From Mauremys mutica (taxonomy: Eukaryota > Chordata > Testudines > Geoemydidae): a stretch of DNA of 64,000 nucleotides. The DNA lies in the NCBI RefSeq assembly GCF_020497125.1, contig NC_059074.1:197418915-197482914 (forward strand), in the 5' to 3' direction. The notes beneath the pieces are model-generated. The model was given only the letters and a program-made list of their open reading frames with translations, searched no databases and had not been told where the DNA came from. Shown piece after piece: positions 11,061 through 22,900 of the stretch (the first letter of the stretch is position 1; each line of letters begins with the position of its first letter). The position numbers and the translations under genes were made by a program.

Positions 11061-11869
11061 CGCAATCATTTAAAAAGGAGCGTTTGTTTACTTTTAAACA
11101 GACCTGAGATAGAGCTGTGATCACGATATGGAGAGGTCAGAGGGCATCTGGCTCTGGGGTGAGCTGGAGGATGTGTGGGAGTCAGAGCAATAGGCTAGAG
11201 GCAGCAGCATGGGAGCTGGCTGCAGAGAGAACACTGGGCAGGTTGGGAGCTGGAACTCAAAGGCTGAGAGCCAGGCTGGGATCCCCCAGCAAGCAGGCCA
11301 GTGGTAGCTGCAACAGGAGGATACTCAGGAGCAGCTTGCAAAGAGGAAGACAAAAGGACTGAAGTCTGGCTGGAGGATCTGCCCCATCTTGGTACTTCTG
11401 CACTGGCTTTCACAAAGGGGCTGAATTAGGAACTGTTGGTTCGTCTTTTATTCGTAAGTCAGAGCCATTGTGCCTAGGGTAATTGAACTGTTTACTACTG
11501 GCAGTCCTATAACAGCTGTTATTCATCAGACTCTTGAGTGCCCACAGAGAACTAGAGCCTGAAGGGCCGAGAGCATGGACACTGAGCATTTGCCTCCATG
11601 TTGGTGGTACATCCAGCATGTTGCAGTCATCTAGGGGACTGGTCTATCACAGCCACTTCCTGTAGTGGGGTCAGTTCCGGTATCCTTTGCAACAGTCTAA
11701 TAATGCCCGTGTAACAGTCTGCCTGGCTGGTACATATGCCTTCTCCAGTAGGGAGGTGATAACAGAACAATACGTGGCTTTATTTCAGGCCCAACAGTGA
11801 AATGATGAAAGAGAGAAAGATCACCAGAACTGAGGTTTGAACACTCACTGATTAAGGTTCTGTTACAAG
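11061..11869. other. GC-richer unassigned stretch
   Basis: The part at 11110-11410 is GC-richer and could be the leader of the neighbouring LTR element, because 'gactggtctatcacag' near 11640 resembles an LTR-type junction. No coding motif is seen, so it is left unassigned. Confidence 0.3.
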
Positions 11870-12540
11870 AGTTCTGTGTTGATCAGGCTTGACAAAAGTC
11901 TCAGAGTTCACTTCTTGCAAAATTGCACTCATAAATGTAAAACAAAAAGTAGAAACCACACATGCAGGGCAAGTAAATCACAATCTGGAGGGGACGGGGA
12001 GGGAGAGTTATGTGCTCCAGGTCTGGTCCAAGAAGGACATAGAGACTATAACTTAGAAGTAGCCGTAACCTTATTTATGATTGAATGACCTTACAAGGTC
12101 TCACTGTGTTATGCGTAGCATTGTATATGGCCTTGAAAGGTCAGGAATGAAATTGCACTACATCAAGATCTTTGTATGGCTTTGTCTGACGTCATAATTG
12201 TAGGGGAAACCATCTGAGATGGAAATGGACACAGGAGCTGCAGTATCACTTGGAACAGATGCAGCATATCATAGCTAACTCAGACAACTTCCCCTGCAAA
12301 CAGCCAAAATAGGGCTGTGGATAATTACAGGGGAACAAGTAACCATTATAGGGGCTGTGGAGAGCAAGATGAACACCATTAACAAAGAGCTGGATTGCAA
12401 GTCTTTGTGATAAAGAGTGATTGACTATCCCTGCTGGGCTGAATGTGATTTGAAAAGATGTGGCTGAATTGATGAGAAATGTACAAGATGCTGAAAGGTG
12501 AAATAAGTTTAAACTGAAGAATTGCAAAAATATGTTTCCA
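11870..12540 (+). pseudogene. Gypsy-type retrotransposon remnant: gag zinc knuckle and protease
   Basis: A decayed piece of a Gypsy-family LTR retrotransposon. Residues read from about 11924 resemble a nucleocapsid zinc knuckle (Cys, His and Cys partly kept, with CRASK after it). From about 12216 the frame gives EMEMDTGAAVSL, the catalytic DTG of a retropepsin-type aspartic protease (codons 12228-12236), followed by a stop. After a frame change, LPLQTAKIGL and TGEQVTIIGAV continue the protease-like region (about 12287-12363). Stops and shifts break every part, so no protein is made. In an intact element the protease frees Gag and Pol proteins. Reverse transcriptase and integrase are not found downstream. 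Confidence 0.72.
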
Positions 12541-14488
12541 TTTTCATGGGAAAAATAGGTAGCATGAAAGATATCACAGTATAGTCAGCTGAAAAGCGAG
12601 GTAGGTAGCTCAGGTGTTGCAAAGTGGCAATAGTATGTCATTAGACCAAGACTGAATTGGATTTGTAACGTCTAATAAATGAAGTTTGGTCATATGTCAC
12701 ACATAAGCAGTAAGGGCAATTATCACATACAGTGAACACACTCAGTGGTTTTACATGACAGAAACATGATGATCAGCTTTTAGCATGTGCACTGACTGGA
12801 AGACCCACACATCACTGGATGAACAAACAGACGAATTTCAGATCTGGACCTTGACATTTGAGACTTTTCAGAATTCTTCCCCTACAGAGCCCTCTCTAAA
12901 ATCAGTGTCAGAGTAGAACACAAAACCAAGAGTGTACACTATATTGTAAATATAGCATGTAGGTTAACACAAAGCTGTGTAGAATAACAAGGCTATATTG
13001 CCACTGCTCTGTCTCCTTTACCCTGGAAATCAGCAGAGCAGGGCATAGTTGCAGTAGGAGTTCTGAGCTTTTTAAAACCATTTCAGCAGCAGCAGCCATC
13101 TTAAGTAACTTTTTTAAAATAAGAAAGAAGGAATTTGTTGCTGACATGCAGCTATTTGTCTTTTGTTAGCTCAGAGTCTATTTATGTTCCCTGCCTAATA
13201 ACCAATTTATGGTATTTAACTGTACTAAGTAACTGGTAGTGGAATGTGGTCCTTTACCTCACTTCTGGGCAAAGCTCAACAGCAAGAACACAGCAGAAAA
13301 CCAGATGTGGCTAAAGACCAAACATCTGGCAAAAAATTCAGTAAGTGCTGACAATACAGTATTGATGGAACCTTACACTACAGTGAGTAGAGGGGGTGTC
13401 AAAAAACCAGCAGATGGCACTATCATCTCCCTATCAGCAGCTCTGAAATGATGGGTATTATATTAGGAGATTACAAGTTCAAATGCAGTAAGTCATAGAA
13501 CGTATGAGCAGTGAATAAAGAAGAGGTTCTTTGGTAACATTTCTCAATAAGAAAACAATTTTGCTATCTGCATTTCATTATGACTTACCCAGCTAACTAC
13601 CTTTTTAAAAAAAATCAAGAAGTGTTGGGCCAGTGACACAGAATGAGGGAAAATCATTATCTGGAAGTATACTGCTAAATGGGAGGTGATGGTTGAGAGA
13701 TATATGCACAGTTAAAATGGTGAGCTGTGGTTATTCACCCAACTGAGCCATCAACATTAGCTCCAAAAGTAGTCAAAACAACAGTGCAACAACGGAAGCA
13801 CTATCCTCATGTAGAAAAGACCTTTATCTACTCAGCCTGACAAATTGATTCAGTCTCACAGTTGGGAATAGACTTTTGTAAACAGTATCAATTTAGGGAA
13901 ATGAAACTCAAAACAGCATTAACTTTAAATCTTGTATTTAATATATGTAATACAGGCGTTTCCTCGGGCTTCTTAGATTTCATCGCTATCAGGCGTTCAA
14001 AATCTCCCTTTAATCTCCCTTCCAACTTCACCCTGGTTCCAAGGGCTTTAAGTGCATCAAACTCAAAGCAGAAGATGAAGAATGAAGCCTCAATCTAAAG
14101 TCAATACAGGAGCATTCAGCAGTTGCAGAAAACCATGTCCTCTGCAGAAAATGGTTATTCACTCTTGCAGAACTGCAAAACTTTTGACAGAGAGAAAAAT
14201 GTCTTTCCCAATATGGACAGACCTTTTGCAATCAAACATAAAATTACTCTGGTGTGATAAAGACACAAACTCCAGCTGGAACAGTATACAGTAGAAAGCG
14301 TAGGACCGGAATTGTATCCGTTACACTGGAGTAAAATCAAGAGTAACTCAACTGATATCACTGATGTAAATGAGGTCAGTATCTCACCCATGCAGTCTAG
14401 AAATACAGCATGAGAAAGTCTCCTCTGATCATTCTTTCAAGAAAGGAGAAGTGTTTGAACAAGTGAAAGAATGAGAAAAAAAGTTGTA
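12541..14488. other. Unannotated stretch
   Basis: Possibly further ruined internal sequence of the Gypsy-type element, but no RT or integrase motif can be read. The part at 14220-14400 has weak foldback character ('ttacactggagtaaaatcaagagtaactca'), a pattern common in turtle DNA. No gene seen. Confidence 0.35.
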
Positions 14489-14489
14489 A

Positions 14490-14534
<45 letters not shown>
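14489..14534. repeat. Compound (TA)n(GA)n microsatellite
   Basis: An AT run passes directly into a GA run. Both are uninterrupted and likely to vary in length. Confidence 0.97.
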
Positions 14535-14537
<3 letters not shown>

Positions 14538-17500
14538 TAAATCATATTCTTAATGAAAGAGAAATACAGACAATTAAAACAATCATTTATAAGAAGAATT
14601 AGAAAAACAAAGCAGAGAGAAATACATAACAAATGAAGAGTTCAGTATAATATTAGCCACCTCTCAGCCTGGACTATCAGCCACTAAGCAAGAGGAATCA
14701 GCCTTCAAAATATAACATAGTTATTTTTATTTCTCCATCTTCTCTCAGCCATGATCTTCCTCAGAAAGGTTAATTACTCTTGTCTAACACTGAAAGCATA
14801 TATCAAGCCCCTTAACTATGGTGCTGCAACAGTGACCACATACTACAGAAAATCAAAACAAATCTAAACAAAATTTAGACTTGATCAAACATTTCAGTTT
14901 ACAGGCATTGTAATAATATTTTAAGAATATTGTAGGCAGGAGCTACGCATAATTCTGTTTCAAAAACACCCCCACCTTTGTCCAATCAAGAGATGAATAT
15001 CCATAGGTTGGCAAAAATTCTGGCCCCAACAACTTAATTTTTCTGTGCCCTTTAGCTGCATTTTCCAATAATAAAAATAATCTCGTTTCCAGACTTTAAG
15101 CATGACATAATGGATAGAATGGTCTGTTCCTTATAAGAAGTTAGATTTAGCTAACTATCTCATATATGCAACAGTAGGCAAAATATAGAAAAAACAATTT
15201 GGTTTTAGCAAAGTTCATAACTCTTCTGGTTTCAGATGCTCCCAAAGAGAAATGACTGAAGAAAATTGAACAAAAATGCCTCCTCCTATAGATGTTTAGG
15301 GTCATACCTTATAAGGCAAATTTAACTCCTTTTATGACATGCAGCATATAACAAGAGGTTTATATGAAAGCCCTCTTCAGAAAATTCATGCCATACACCC
15401 AAAAACCTGCCAGGGGCTATGAAAAAAAAAATCTTCAAAAATATATAACGCTTTCAAGAATAAGCTCCTTCTGTATAACTCTTAATACAGGAAAACATAC
15501 TTCGAAAAGGGATTTCTGAGCTTTCCTTAAAAAGACTAGGCAAATTATGATTTTATACTGCTTTCTGCCATGGTTACTTCACAAGAATTCATCACTGTTT
15601 GCCTTGGGTGCCTTAGGGAAGAGTAACTGTGATTATATAGTGCAAAATAAGCAGCATTAGCCTTGAGGTTGGAGGCAACACCTAAAGAATTCTGAATCCT
15701 TTCAAGGTTATGAAAATGCACATTGACTTTTTTTTAATAGGATGAGTAAGTTATGCCTAAGGCCAGTAGAAATCAGAGTAGCTTAGCTAAGGAGTCTTAG
15801 CGCTAGTGTGATTACTCGGTTTCTTCTCCTGAAAGACCATTTCTAGTTTCTATGTATTCCTAAAGTATCCCCTAAACACAAATAATATCTTCACCTTTTA
15901 GTCAACCTGTGCTTACGCAAAAAGTAACTTCACGCAAGTGTAAATTATAGCACTGCAGACTGTTCAAAAGGATTTGGCTAAATTATGGAGAATATAATCC
16001 CAACACTTAATATACTACATTATCTCCTATCACAGTGTATATTTTCTAATTAATGTATAGTGAAGTGCAACCTTTGGGCTTTTAATTCTCCCCCCATTTC
16101 CCATTTCATGAATTTAAAACATAAAACAAAAGAACCCACAAAGCATTTGTAATTGTTACTGTAAAACTTTAAAAAAACGGGTCTGTTTTTCTGTCTAACA
16201 GCCTTGATAGTGGTTTTTGTTCATTTGTTTGTTTGTTTGTTTTTAATAAAAATGTGGAAAGCTTATATTGCAACTTATTTTATTTGGACTTATAAGTTTA
16301 TAAATAACAATACTATAAACAAGTGGCAGAAGTTGCTCAAAATATTATTCGGTTATGGGGTTCATGTGTTTGTGATTTATAATTGTGCATGTTGATTTAT
16401 ATAAGTGTTTGTGGCAAACATTCATATTATTATTTGTAGAAACATTACCATCTCCTCCTCCTCCTTGCAATCTGAGAGTTGGTATATCATCACAATGAAT
16501 ATTTGCACATTGAAAAGCTCTCATCCCTATTGATTACACTGCCAGAAAGGGTAGTTTCAGTGGTAGGAATGTTTATGATGTTATCTTGCACAATCCTTAT
16601 ACAAACTTAGGGATGCATACATGATGAGAACAATATACATTTGAAAATTGCCAACAGTTGTTTTCAACAACAGCTGGTGTCTAATAATGTGGACGACTCT
16701 GTGCCTGTGTTACATTACAGTAGCACCAAATCAAATACCTAGGAACATCCCACAACATTATTCTAAACTAATTCTGTACATAAAATAATATCTATCCTTT
16801 TTAAAATGCACTATTTTAAAACTTAAGTTAAACAAGTTCTTGTTTCAGTTAAATTACACTACTTTTCCTAGTAAAAAACCTAGTCCTCAACAGAACAAAA
16901 ATGAAATACTAATGTTTGTAAGGCAATTAATTGGACATTATCCATTGCAACTGATGGCACCTTTTCAATAAACAAAGAACATGCTTTATTATATGAATTC
17001 TGAAAAATTCACAAGCAAATAATGAAACAGAAACATAGAGAACGAAAGGTGTGGCTACTACTACCCACAACCAGGAGTTTCCGTGCGTTTTTAATGAGTT
17101 TTGAAAAGTGGGCAAGGCTTGCAAATCTCAAAAGTATTTAACCAAATTGCAAAAGAATATGCTATCTATTCAAGGTGAGTACCATCAGTACCTATCTCAA
17201 CCTTTCTAGCTTGGTTGAATCCAAACAGAAAGCAGCTTGACAGCATTCTAAACAGGTGTGTATTTTTTAGCTCAAGGTTCCACCAAACTATTTCTAACAA
17301 ACTGAATTGTAGGCTACAGCTTTCCGAGCAGGGCCTCTAGTGAAAGCAGATCTTGCCTTTTACTACATTCAAGTCGAACTTCAGTAATGAAACTAGAGTG
17401 GAATAAGAACAAAAGCTCCGCTCATTTAATCCTCTTTAAGTCACACTTTCTGGTACAAAGTCAAGACGAATTTCACAAACACAGGCCCAGATTCTGTGGT

Positions 17501-18170
17501 TTGGCTGAGTTGTGCTCACCAAGGACAAGAAAATGGGTGGAGTAAAAATGAGCTTGCATGTAAAAGGCATTATCCTTGTTTAATTCGTCTTTCCTTATAT
17601 CTAATTGGCTGTCTCCCTGTGGTGTGAGGTGCAATGTCTGAAGGACACAGTAGAGCCCATCTAAAGTTTAATGGCTGTGGATAACTGTAGACACATAGGA
17701 CTCCTGTCAGTCTAGACAAATTAACCACCAGTTTTCAAGGCACAAATCCCCCTTTGAAATAGTCTCACATATGAATACACAATTTTCCATGTTATTAACA
17801 AATCCTCCAAAATGATACAGGATTTCCCTAAGGTGAGACATTAATCTTAAATTCTCATAGCAGAACAGCTTGAAAGCCTGCCAGTTTTCATAAATATCTT
17901 GTAATTTGGTAAAATTCAATTGCAACTCTCATGAGGAGACATGCCCCATTGAATAAACCTGAATAATTTCCTCTCACCTGCACGAGGGTACCTACACACA
18001 CCCTGCCGTCCCTGGCACTGGCATTTTATGCTATATGTTCTATACCTCAGTAGTCTGCGAAGGGGTCAGACTGCAATGTTAATAGTATCACCCACACAAA
18101 AACTAGGTGGAAAGGTGGTGAAGTCAAGCCCCCAAAAGTTAGGAAAGGGAAGAATTAAGGTTGCCTACAA
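14535..18170. other. Repeat-poor AT-rich stretch
   Basis: Over 3.6 kb I recognise only a (GTTT)n run at about 16219-16246 and homopolymer A tracts. No LINE, SINE or DNA-transposon block stands out, and no ORF has a domain. Confidence 0.45.
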
Positions 18171-18445
18171 CAGTGGTTCTCAAGCTTGTTCAGGGAAAGC
18201 ACCTGCCGGGCCAGGCAGGTTTGTTTACCTGCCGCGGCCGCAGGATCAGCCAATCGCGGCTCCCAGGCCAATGGGGGCTGCAGGAAGGGTGGCAAGCACG
18301 TCCCTCAGCCTGTGCCTGCAGCGGCGAACCGTGGCCCGTGGGAGCCGAGATCGGCCGAATCTGCGGACGCGGCAGGTAAACAAACCAGCCTGGCCCGCCA
18401 GGGGCTTTCCCTGAACAAGCGGCAGCCCAAGTTTGAGAACCATTG
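18171..18445. mobile_element. hAT MITE with perfect 8-bp target duplication
   Basis: GCCTACAA lies on both sides (18163-18170 and 18446-18453), an exact 8-bp hAT-type target duplication. The termini CAGTGGTTCTCAA and TTTGAGAACCATTG are inverted, with one mismatch in the first 13. The 275-bp body is strongly GC-rich and folds back: 'ttgttcagggaaagcacctg' near the left end pairs with 'ctttccctgaacaa' near the right, and 'aggtttgtttacctgcc' with 'ggcaggtaaacaaacc'. ORFs of 72 to 132 codons across it on both strands are products of base composition. No transposase is encoded. Confidence 0.94.
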
Positions 18446-18594
18446 GCCTACAACCTTTAATGACATGATCCCTTACTATCCACAGAACCCCTGCCTGTAT
18501 CCGTGCTTGGAATGGACAGAGCTCAGAAAAGGATTCAGTGCATTGTAGGAATGGGGGTGATGGACTATGGAAACTCAAGGCCTGGTTCACGCCC

Positions 18595-18795
18595 CTTACC
18601 TCTGGTCCACACTGCAAACTGGCATGGGTATGGGGATGTGACACAACTAAGGTGTGTACTTACCCACAACCCTCAGTCATCCTAGCTTGTGCACCCTGTA
18701 CTCACCTTGAGATAGAGGTTTACATGGGGACAATAGTGGGGGGATGGCATAAGCTCACACATGGACGATCGCTAGCATAGACGTACACTTAATGA
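18595..18795. repeat. Possible MITE with 'tagacgtacac' end
   Basis: 'ctggtccacactgc' at the left and 'gctagcatagacgtacac' at the right look like the degraded termini of the 'tctacac' class of turtle foldback elements. The interior is not palindromic enough to be sure. Confidence 0.3.
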
Positions 18796-18984
18796 AGAAC
18801 CTCTCAATATTTTGTTTTATCCTCGTTGTTCAATGTGTGGCCATTGCCCTATTTACCGCACACTATGCAAACCATGCTCTGAAGACAGAATTATTTATCT
18901 CCCCATGGGTTTTTCTATTGCACTCATCACTACAGTATCTGATTGCTTCACAAACACTTATGAATTTATAAGACCCATGTGGTA

Positions 18985-19350
18985 TTATCCCCATTTTACA
19001 GATGGGAAACTGAGGCACAGAGAGATTAAGGTTAAAAGTACCCAGTTATTTTGGGTGCCCAATTTTAGACACCTAGGAAGTGGGTTTTTCAGAGTACTTA
19101 GCACTTCGTAGCACTTTATGTGGTTAAAGCACAACTCCCATTGACTTCATTTGCAGCTGTCAGTGTCAGCAAACCAGATCCCAAGGCTCAAGTCAGGCAC
19201 ACAATAAAATGAGGATAGGGGCCACCTGTGAAAAGTATAACTTAAGTGACATGCCCAACATTGCATATGAATTCTGTGGCAGATGCAGCAATAGCATCCA
19301 ATTTTCCAGGGCATCTTTTTACTGCTTTAACCACAAGACCATACTGTCTC
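18985..19350 (-). mobile_element. MIR-type CORE-SINE, split by an insertion
   Basis: Read on the minus strand this is a MIR. On the plus strand the signature is 'ccccattttacagatgggaaactgaggcacagagagattaagg' (18989-19031), continuing at about 19231 with 'cttaagtgacatgccc', 'gatgcagcaatagcatcc' and 'tttaaccacaagacca' (the tRNA-like head). About 190 bp of another repeat sit between the two halves. Confidence 0.82.
19041..19230. mobile_element. 'cacctaa' family repeat inserted in a MIR
   Basis: The insert carries 'gggtgcccaattttagacacctagg', 'tcagagtacttagcact' and 'aactcccattgacttcat', words of the family also seen at 3470, 24425 and 41365. The heptamer AAAAGTA occurs directly on both sides (19034-19040 and 19231-19237). 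A target duplication of 7 or 8 bp would explain it and would make this a mobile DNA element rather than a drifting satellite. Confidence 0.7.
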
Positions 19351-19723
19351 CTCCTGCAAACTCATATTTCATTCACCTTCTGATTTCCGCAACATATGAG
19401 GCTATCATCCTCAGACAACAAACTCCTTCAGTTCTCTGCTCTGATTCATTCCCACAGCAGGTCCATCCTGGGCAGTGAATGAGGAATGGGACCTATGGAA
19501 AACTAGTACGTGCTCAAACGGTTAAAGTTTGGCAAACTATACGCAACTGGAAAACACCACCTTGTAATGGGAAGTATTGGACAACTTTAATATAAGGGTC
19601 ACTACCAGCTCAGCCTGCAACAGAGGCCTTAGTAACTACAGATACTCCCCTCTCTCACGTCATCGTAGTATGTATATGTATTCTCTCATTGTGCATGTCT
19701 ATGAGTATAATGCCTACCCTGAT

Positions 19724-19990
19724 GGTATGTCTACAGTTGGAGCTGAAGGTGTAATTCAGCTTGTGGAGACATACTCATATTAGCTCTGATCAAGCCAGCA
19801 TGCTCACATCAGTAGCATGAGTGGCAGGAGGGGCTAGCCGCCCCAAGTATATAACCGTTGGAGACATGTGGCACAAACTCAGGGCAGCTAGCCCCTCCTA
19901 CTGCTCCTGTCACCATGGTAACACGCTATTTTTAGCATGCTAAGCATGGGTACCCTCGAGCTGCAATTTTCACCTCCCCTGGGTACATCT
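19724..19990. mobile_element. Foldback MITE with 'ggtatgtctac' end
   Basis: The left end reads 'ggtatgtctacagttggagctg' and the right end 'cgagctgcaattttcacctcccctgggtacatc', loosely inverted. The interior folds: 'gaggggctagc' near 19826 and 'gctagcccctc' near 19887 are perfect 11-bp arms. It resembles a known turtle foldback type. The outer limits are uncertain. Confidence 0.58.
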
Positions 19991-22133
19991 GCAAGGACAA
20001 ATCCTTCTTCCTCCTCTGCAAGAGTGGAGGGGTCTCCTGCTGTGCTCTGCCTCACACAGGGGGCAGAACAGGACATGAGGAGACTGCACAAAGGGTGCAG
20101 ACCCCCTGCACAAGAGAAATGGATCTGCTGGAGGCAAGTTTCTAGACAGCATATGGGCTTAGTTTAATAATTAATAATATTATTGAGTATGTCAGATCTT
20201 GTTCAATTTTTTTAGTTAAAAATAGAAAAGATAAAGTGAAAGCATTCAGACTGACAGCCCTGGAAACTGAGGCCCTATTCATCCATTAACTCTTATAGCA
20301 TGGGCATTCACAGCAAGCTTACTGCCCAGTGCTCTGCCAATGTGCCTCTCTACAATGACCTGAAGGGACAACCAGTCTCTAATGTATGTCCAGTCAATCC
20401 TTCGTCTCTCCTGTGAGACTGCCAACAAGGATACTAATTACTGCCAACTGTGAGAACTGTTTTTGTGGATAGCTGTCTGCTATGCACTGGGCTCAGATAA
20501 TCTGCTCATTTCACTTAGGCCAAAAACTGGCAAATGGAAATGACTTTTGGTCACTACAGGCAGGACCTCTATGTTCATCTCTGCTGTACCATAGGGAAAT
20601 GCTGGTAATTATGGAAAAAGTCATGGAGATACCACATGGAGGGAAAAGCAGGGATGTAAGATGTCACTCCTTTCCCCCACATAGCTATTATGCATTCCCT
20701 CCAGGGGTAATCCACCCAGCCAATGAGGGCTGCTGGAAAAAGGAATTACGGCCAGGGAGCTAGGGACAGAGCTGCTCTAAGCAGCATATGTTTTCCTCAT
20801 TCACTGCAGGTTATGGTTAGTGCTGCTAGCATTAATCACTCCTGCATGTCCTGTGACTCTCAATGGACGAGCTGGGAAGTGGGGGTTCTGAAAGGAACAT
20901 GGGAACAAGAGACTCTCCATGTCTGCTATGGTTGTGGTTCCTTGAAGATCCCCAGCTTCCATTCATTTTCCTGGTCTAACCCATGCCATGTCTGTTTTCA
21001 CCAGTCCTGTAGTCCAGATGGGAAGTGAAAGAATGGGGTCCCAAAAGTGAGCCACAAGGCCTTGATGGCTAACTTTGTTCCCCTTAACCTGCTTTTATCT
21101 GGGAGTGGAACATACAAGCTATAGGGTGGGTTGGAGCAGGTGATGTTAAGCTGTCCTCTTACTAGTGCCTGAAGCCACTCAGCCCTCCTTCATCTTGTTT
21201 AATTATTTTTTAAAGGAAAGAATAGTTTAAATGAAATTTTTAAAATGTTATTTTAGACACCCACACAAAAAGCTTAAATGAGAAAAGGTCTTCGTCATTA
21301 GTGCTGTTAATGTGTACCCGAATCCTTGATGTTTTGCCATATCTTTGCAGTAACATTTTTGTACTAAAGAATCAGTGTTATTTCAAATACTAGTGTGAAT
21401 TCTCTTCTGTTTTACAAAAGAGCATTATTCCGCATTATTATGCAAGATCATTCATTTATTTAAAATATTTTCTTCGAAAATTATTAATTTTTAGCAAAAC
21501 AAAGCAAGCAAACAAAACTCCTCCATTTTATTCCTGAAGGAGGTGATTACGGAATGACACATAAGGCAACTACCGTGTTTATTAGAAGATTTACATATTG
21601 TCCTTAGGAGCATTTTTTATTATGCTTCTGTTTTCACTTATCTAGCCTCTCGGATCTCTTGGGAACTGTAAAAGGAAATTTGCATGTGTTATGCTTTCAA
21701 TTCAGTACCTCTGTGAAGCAGGTTAGTTACAACTTACGTGAAGATGCTTAAAGGTGGAATGTTGCATCATTTGTAAAAAGAATGGTCACGATACCACCTG
21801 TAAATATAATCTGATCACAGATCCTGTTGCGATCTGTGCTCTCTTTTCTTAGATCTGCAATCTAAGTATTTCTTAACTGAAATGCAATCACCTACAATTT
21901 ACCAGTTCCGTCTGTGATGCAGAGGCCTGAGATACTCACTACATCCAACACACTGCTATCATAATCTGTATCTAAAAGGTATAATGAACAATATCACTGG
22001 AAAACTAATCATTCACTAATCATTAATATTCATGCATGATGTATGTACAGTGTGTGTATAGAGAGTTATCAATATGTGCTAGAATTACGTTCTTCAAAGG
22101 TGTTTGGCAAGCAGTGCATAAAACCAATCTGCC
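19991..22133. other. Unannotated stretch
   Basis: Two kilobases with no recognised family. The part at 20480-21180 is somewhat GC-richer with ORFs up to 101 codons, none with a domain or a convincing splice context. Confidence 0.4.
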
Positions 22134-22135
22134 TA

Positions 22136-22255
22136 GGGTGGCCAGATGTCCCGATTTTATAGGGACAGTCCCGATATTCAGGGCTTTGTCTTATATAGGT
22201 CCCTATTATGTCCCATCCTCTTTCCCTATTTTTCACACTTGCTATCTGGTCACCC
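22136..22255. mobile_element. Tc1/mariner-type MITE, TA-flanked
   Basis: Termini GGGTGGCCAGAT (22136-22147) and ATCTGGTCACCC (22244-22255) are inverted with 11 of 12 matched. TA lies on both sides (22134-22135 and 22256-22257), the standard Tc1/mariner target duplication. At 120 bp it is all ends and no gene. The centre 'tcccgatattcagggctttgtcttatatagg' matches a short turtle MITE I remember. Confidence 0.87.
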
Positions 22256-22269
22256 TAAATCTGCCCTAG

Positions 22270-22900
22270 ACAAAGGAATGTGTACTACTTTGTCAGGCAG
22301 AGATGATGAAGTTTGGGAAGCTAATATAAGGAGAGACAAGAAGCCATCTTGGCATTCATCAATAGAGAGACACAAGGGGCCAGAGCTCTTGCAAGCTGGG
22401 AATGATGGGTCCTTCAGTGCAGGGGGTTAAAGTCTCTTGGAACAAAAGATTGGTAAGAAATCTACTTTTAACCAAATCTGTAGCTTGCTTAGTCTTAGCC
22501 ATTAGAAAGCACATTTTTACTTTTGTTTCTTTGTAACTCTTTCTAACTTTATTTCTTTTACTTGGCATCACTTAACCTATATCCTTTTCTTAATAAACTT
22601 CTTTTACTTCTAATCTAACCAACTCATCGTGCTTGAAGGGAAGGGTGTATTTACCCCAGTGAAGTTAATAAACTGTAATGTGCTTTTGTCTCTTTAAAGA
22701 AGCAAATGATCCTTATTATTTCTCTGAGTGGTCCAGAACACGGCTGGACATGTCAGGGCACATGGTTTTGGGGAAATTGGGGTAGTGTGTTTGGGGTCAC
22801 CCCGGCATAACTGGGTGACAGAGACTGGAGTGGCGCTGTTGTGTTGTAGGTAAATTGCTGGGGTCAGAACACTGAAGCAGGGCTGCATAGCACACAGACA
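22270..22900 (+). mobile_element. Probable LTR fragment with polyadenylation signals
   Basis: A T-rich block ('ctttgtaactctttctaac') leads to AATAAA at 22592-22597 and another at 22667-22672, followed by 'tgtctctttaaagaagcaaatgatcc' and 'gtggtccagaacacggctggac'. This order (U3-like, polyadenylation signal, U5-like) matches an LTR repeat I remember from turtles. Neither the left limit nor a partner LTR is visible, so it may be a solo or truncated LTR of an endogenous retroelement. No coding sequence is seen. Confidence 0.48.

Noticed and set aside
13058..13100. 'cagcagcagcagcc' as a polyglutamine or trinucleotide expansion
   Set aside because: Only about four units, below any notable length, and not in a coding frame.
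18028..18644. Cluster of 72- to 132-codon ORFs on both strands
   Set aside because: They coincide with the GC-rich hAT MITE at 18171-18445 and run out of it. The palindromic body creates mirrored open frames.
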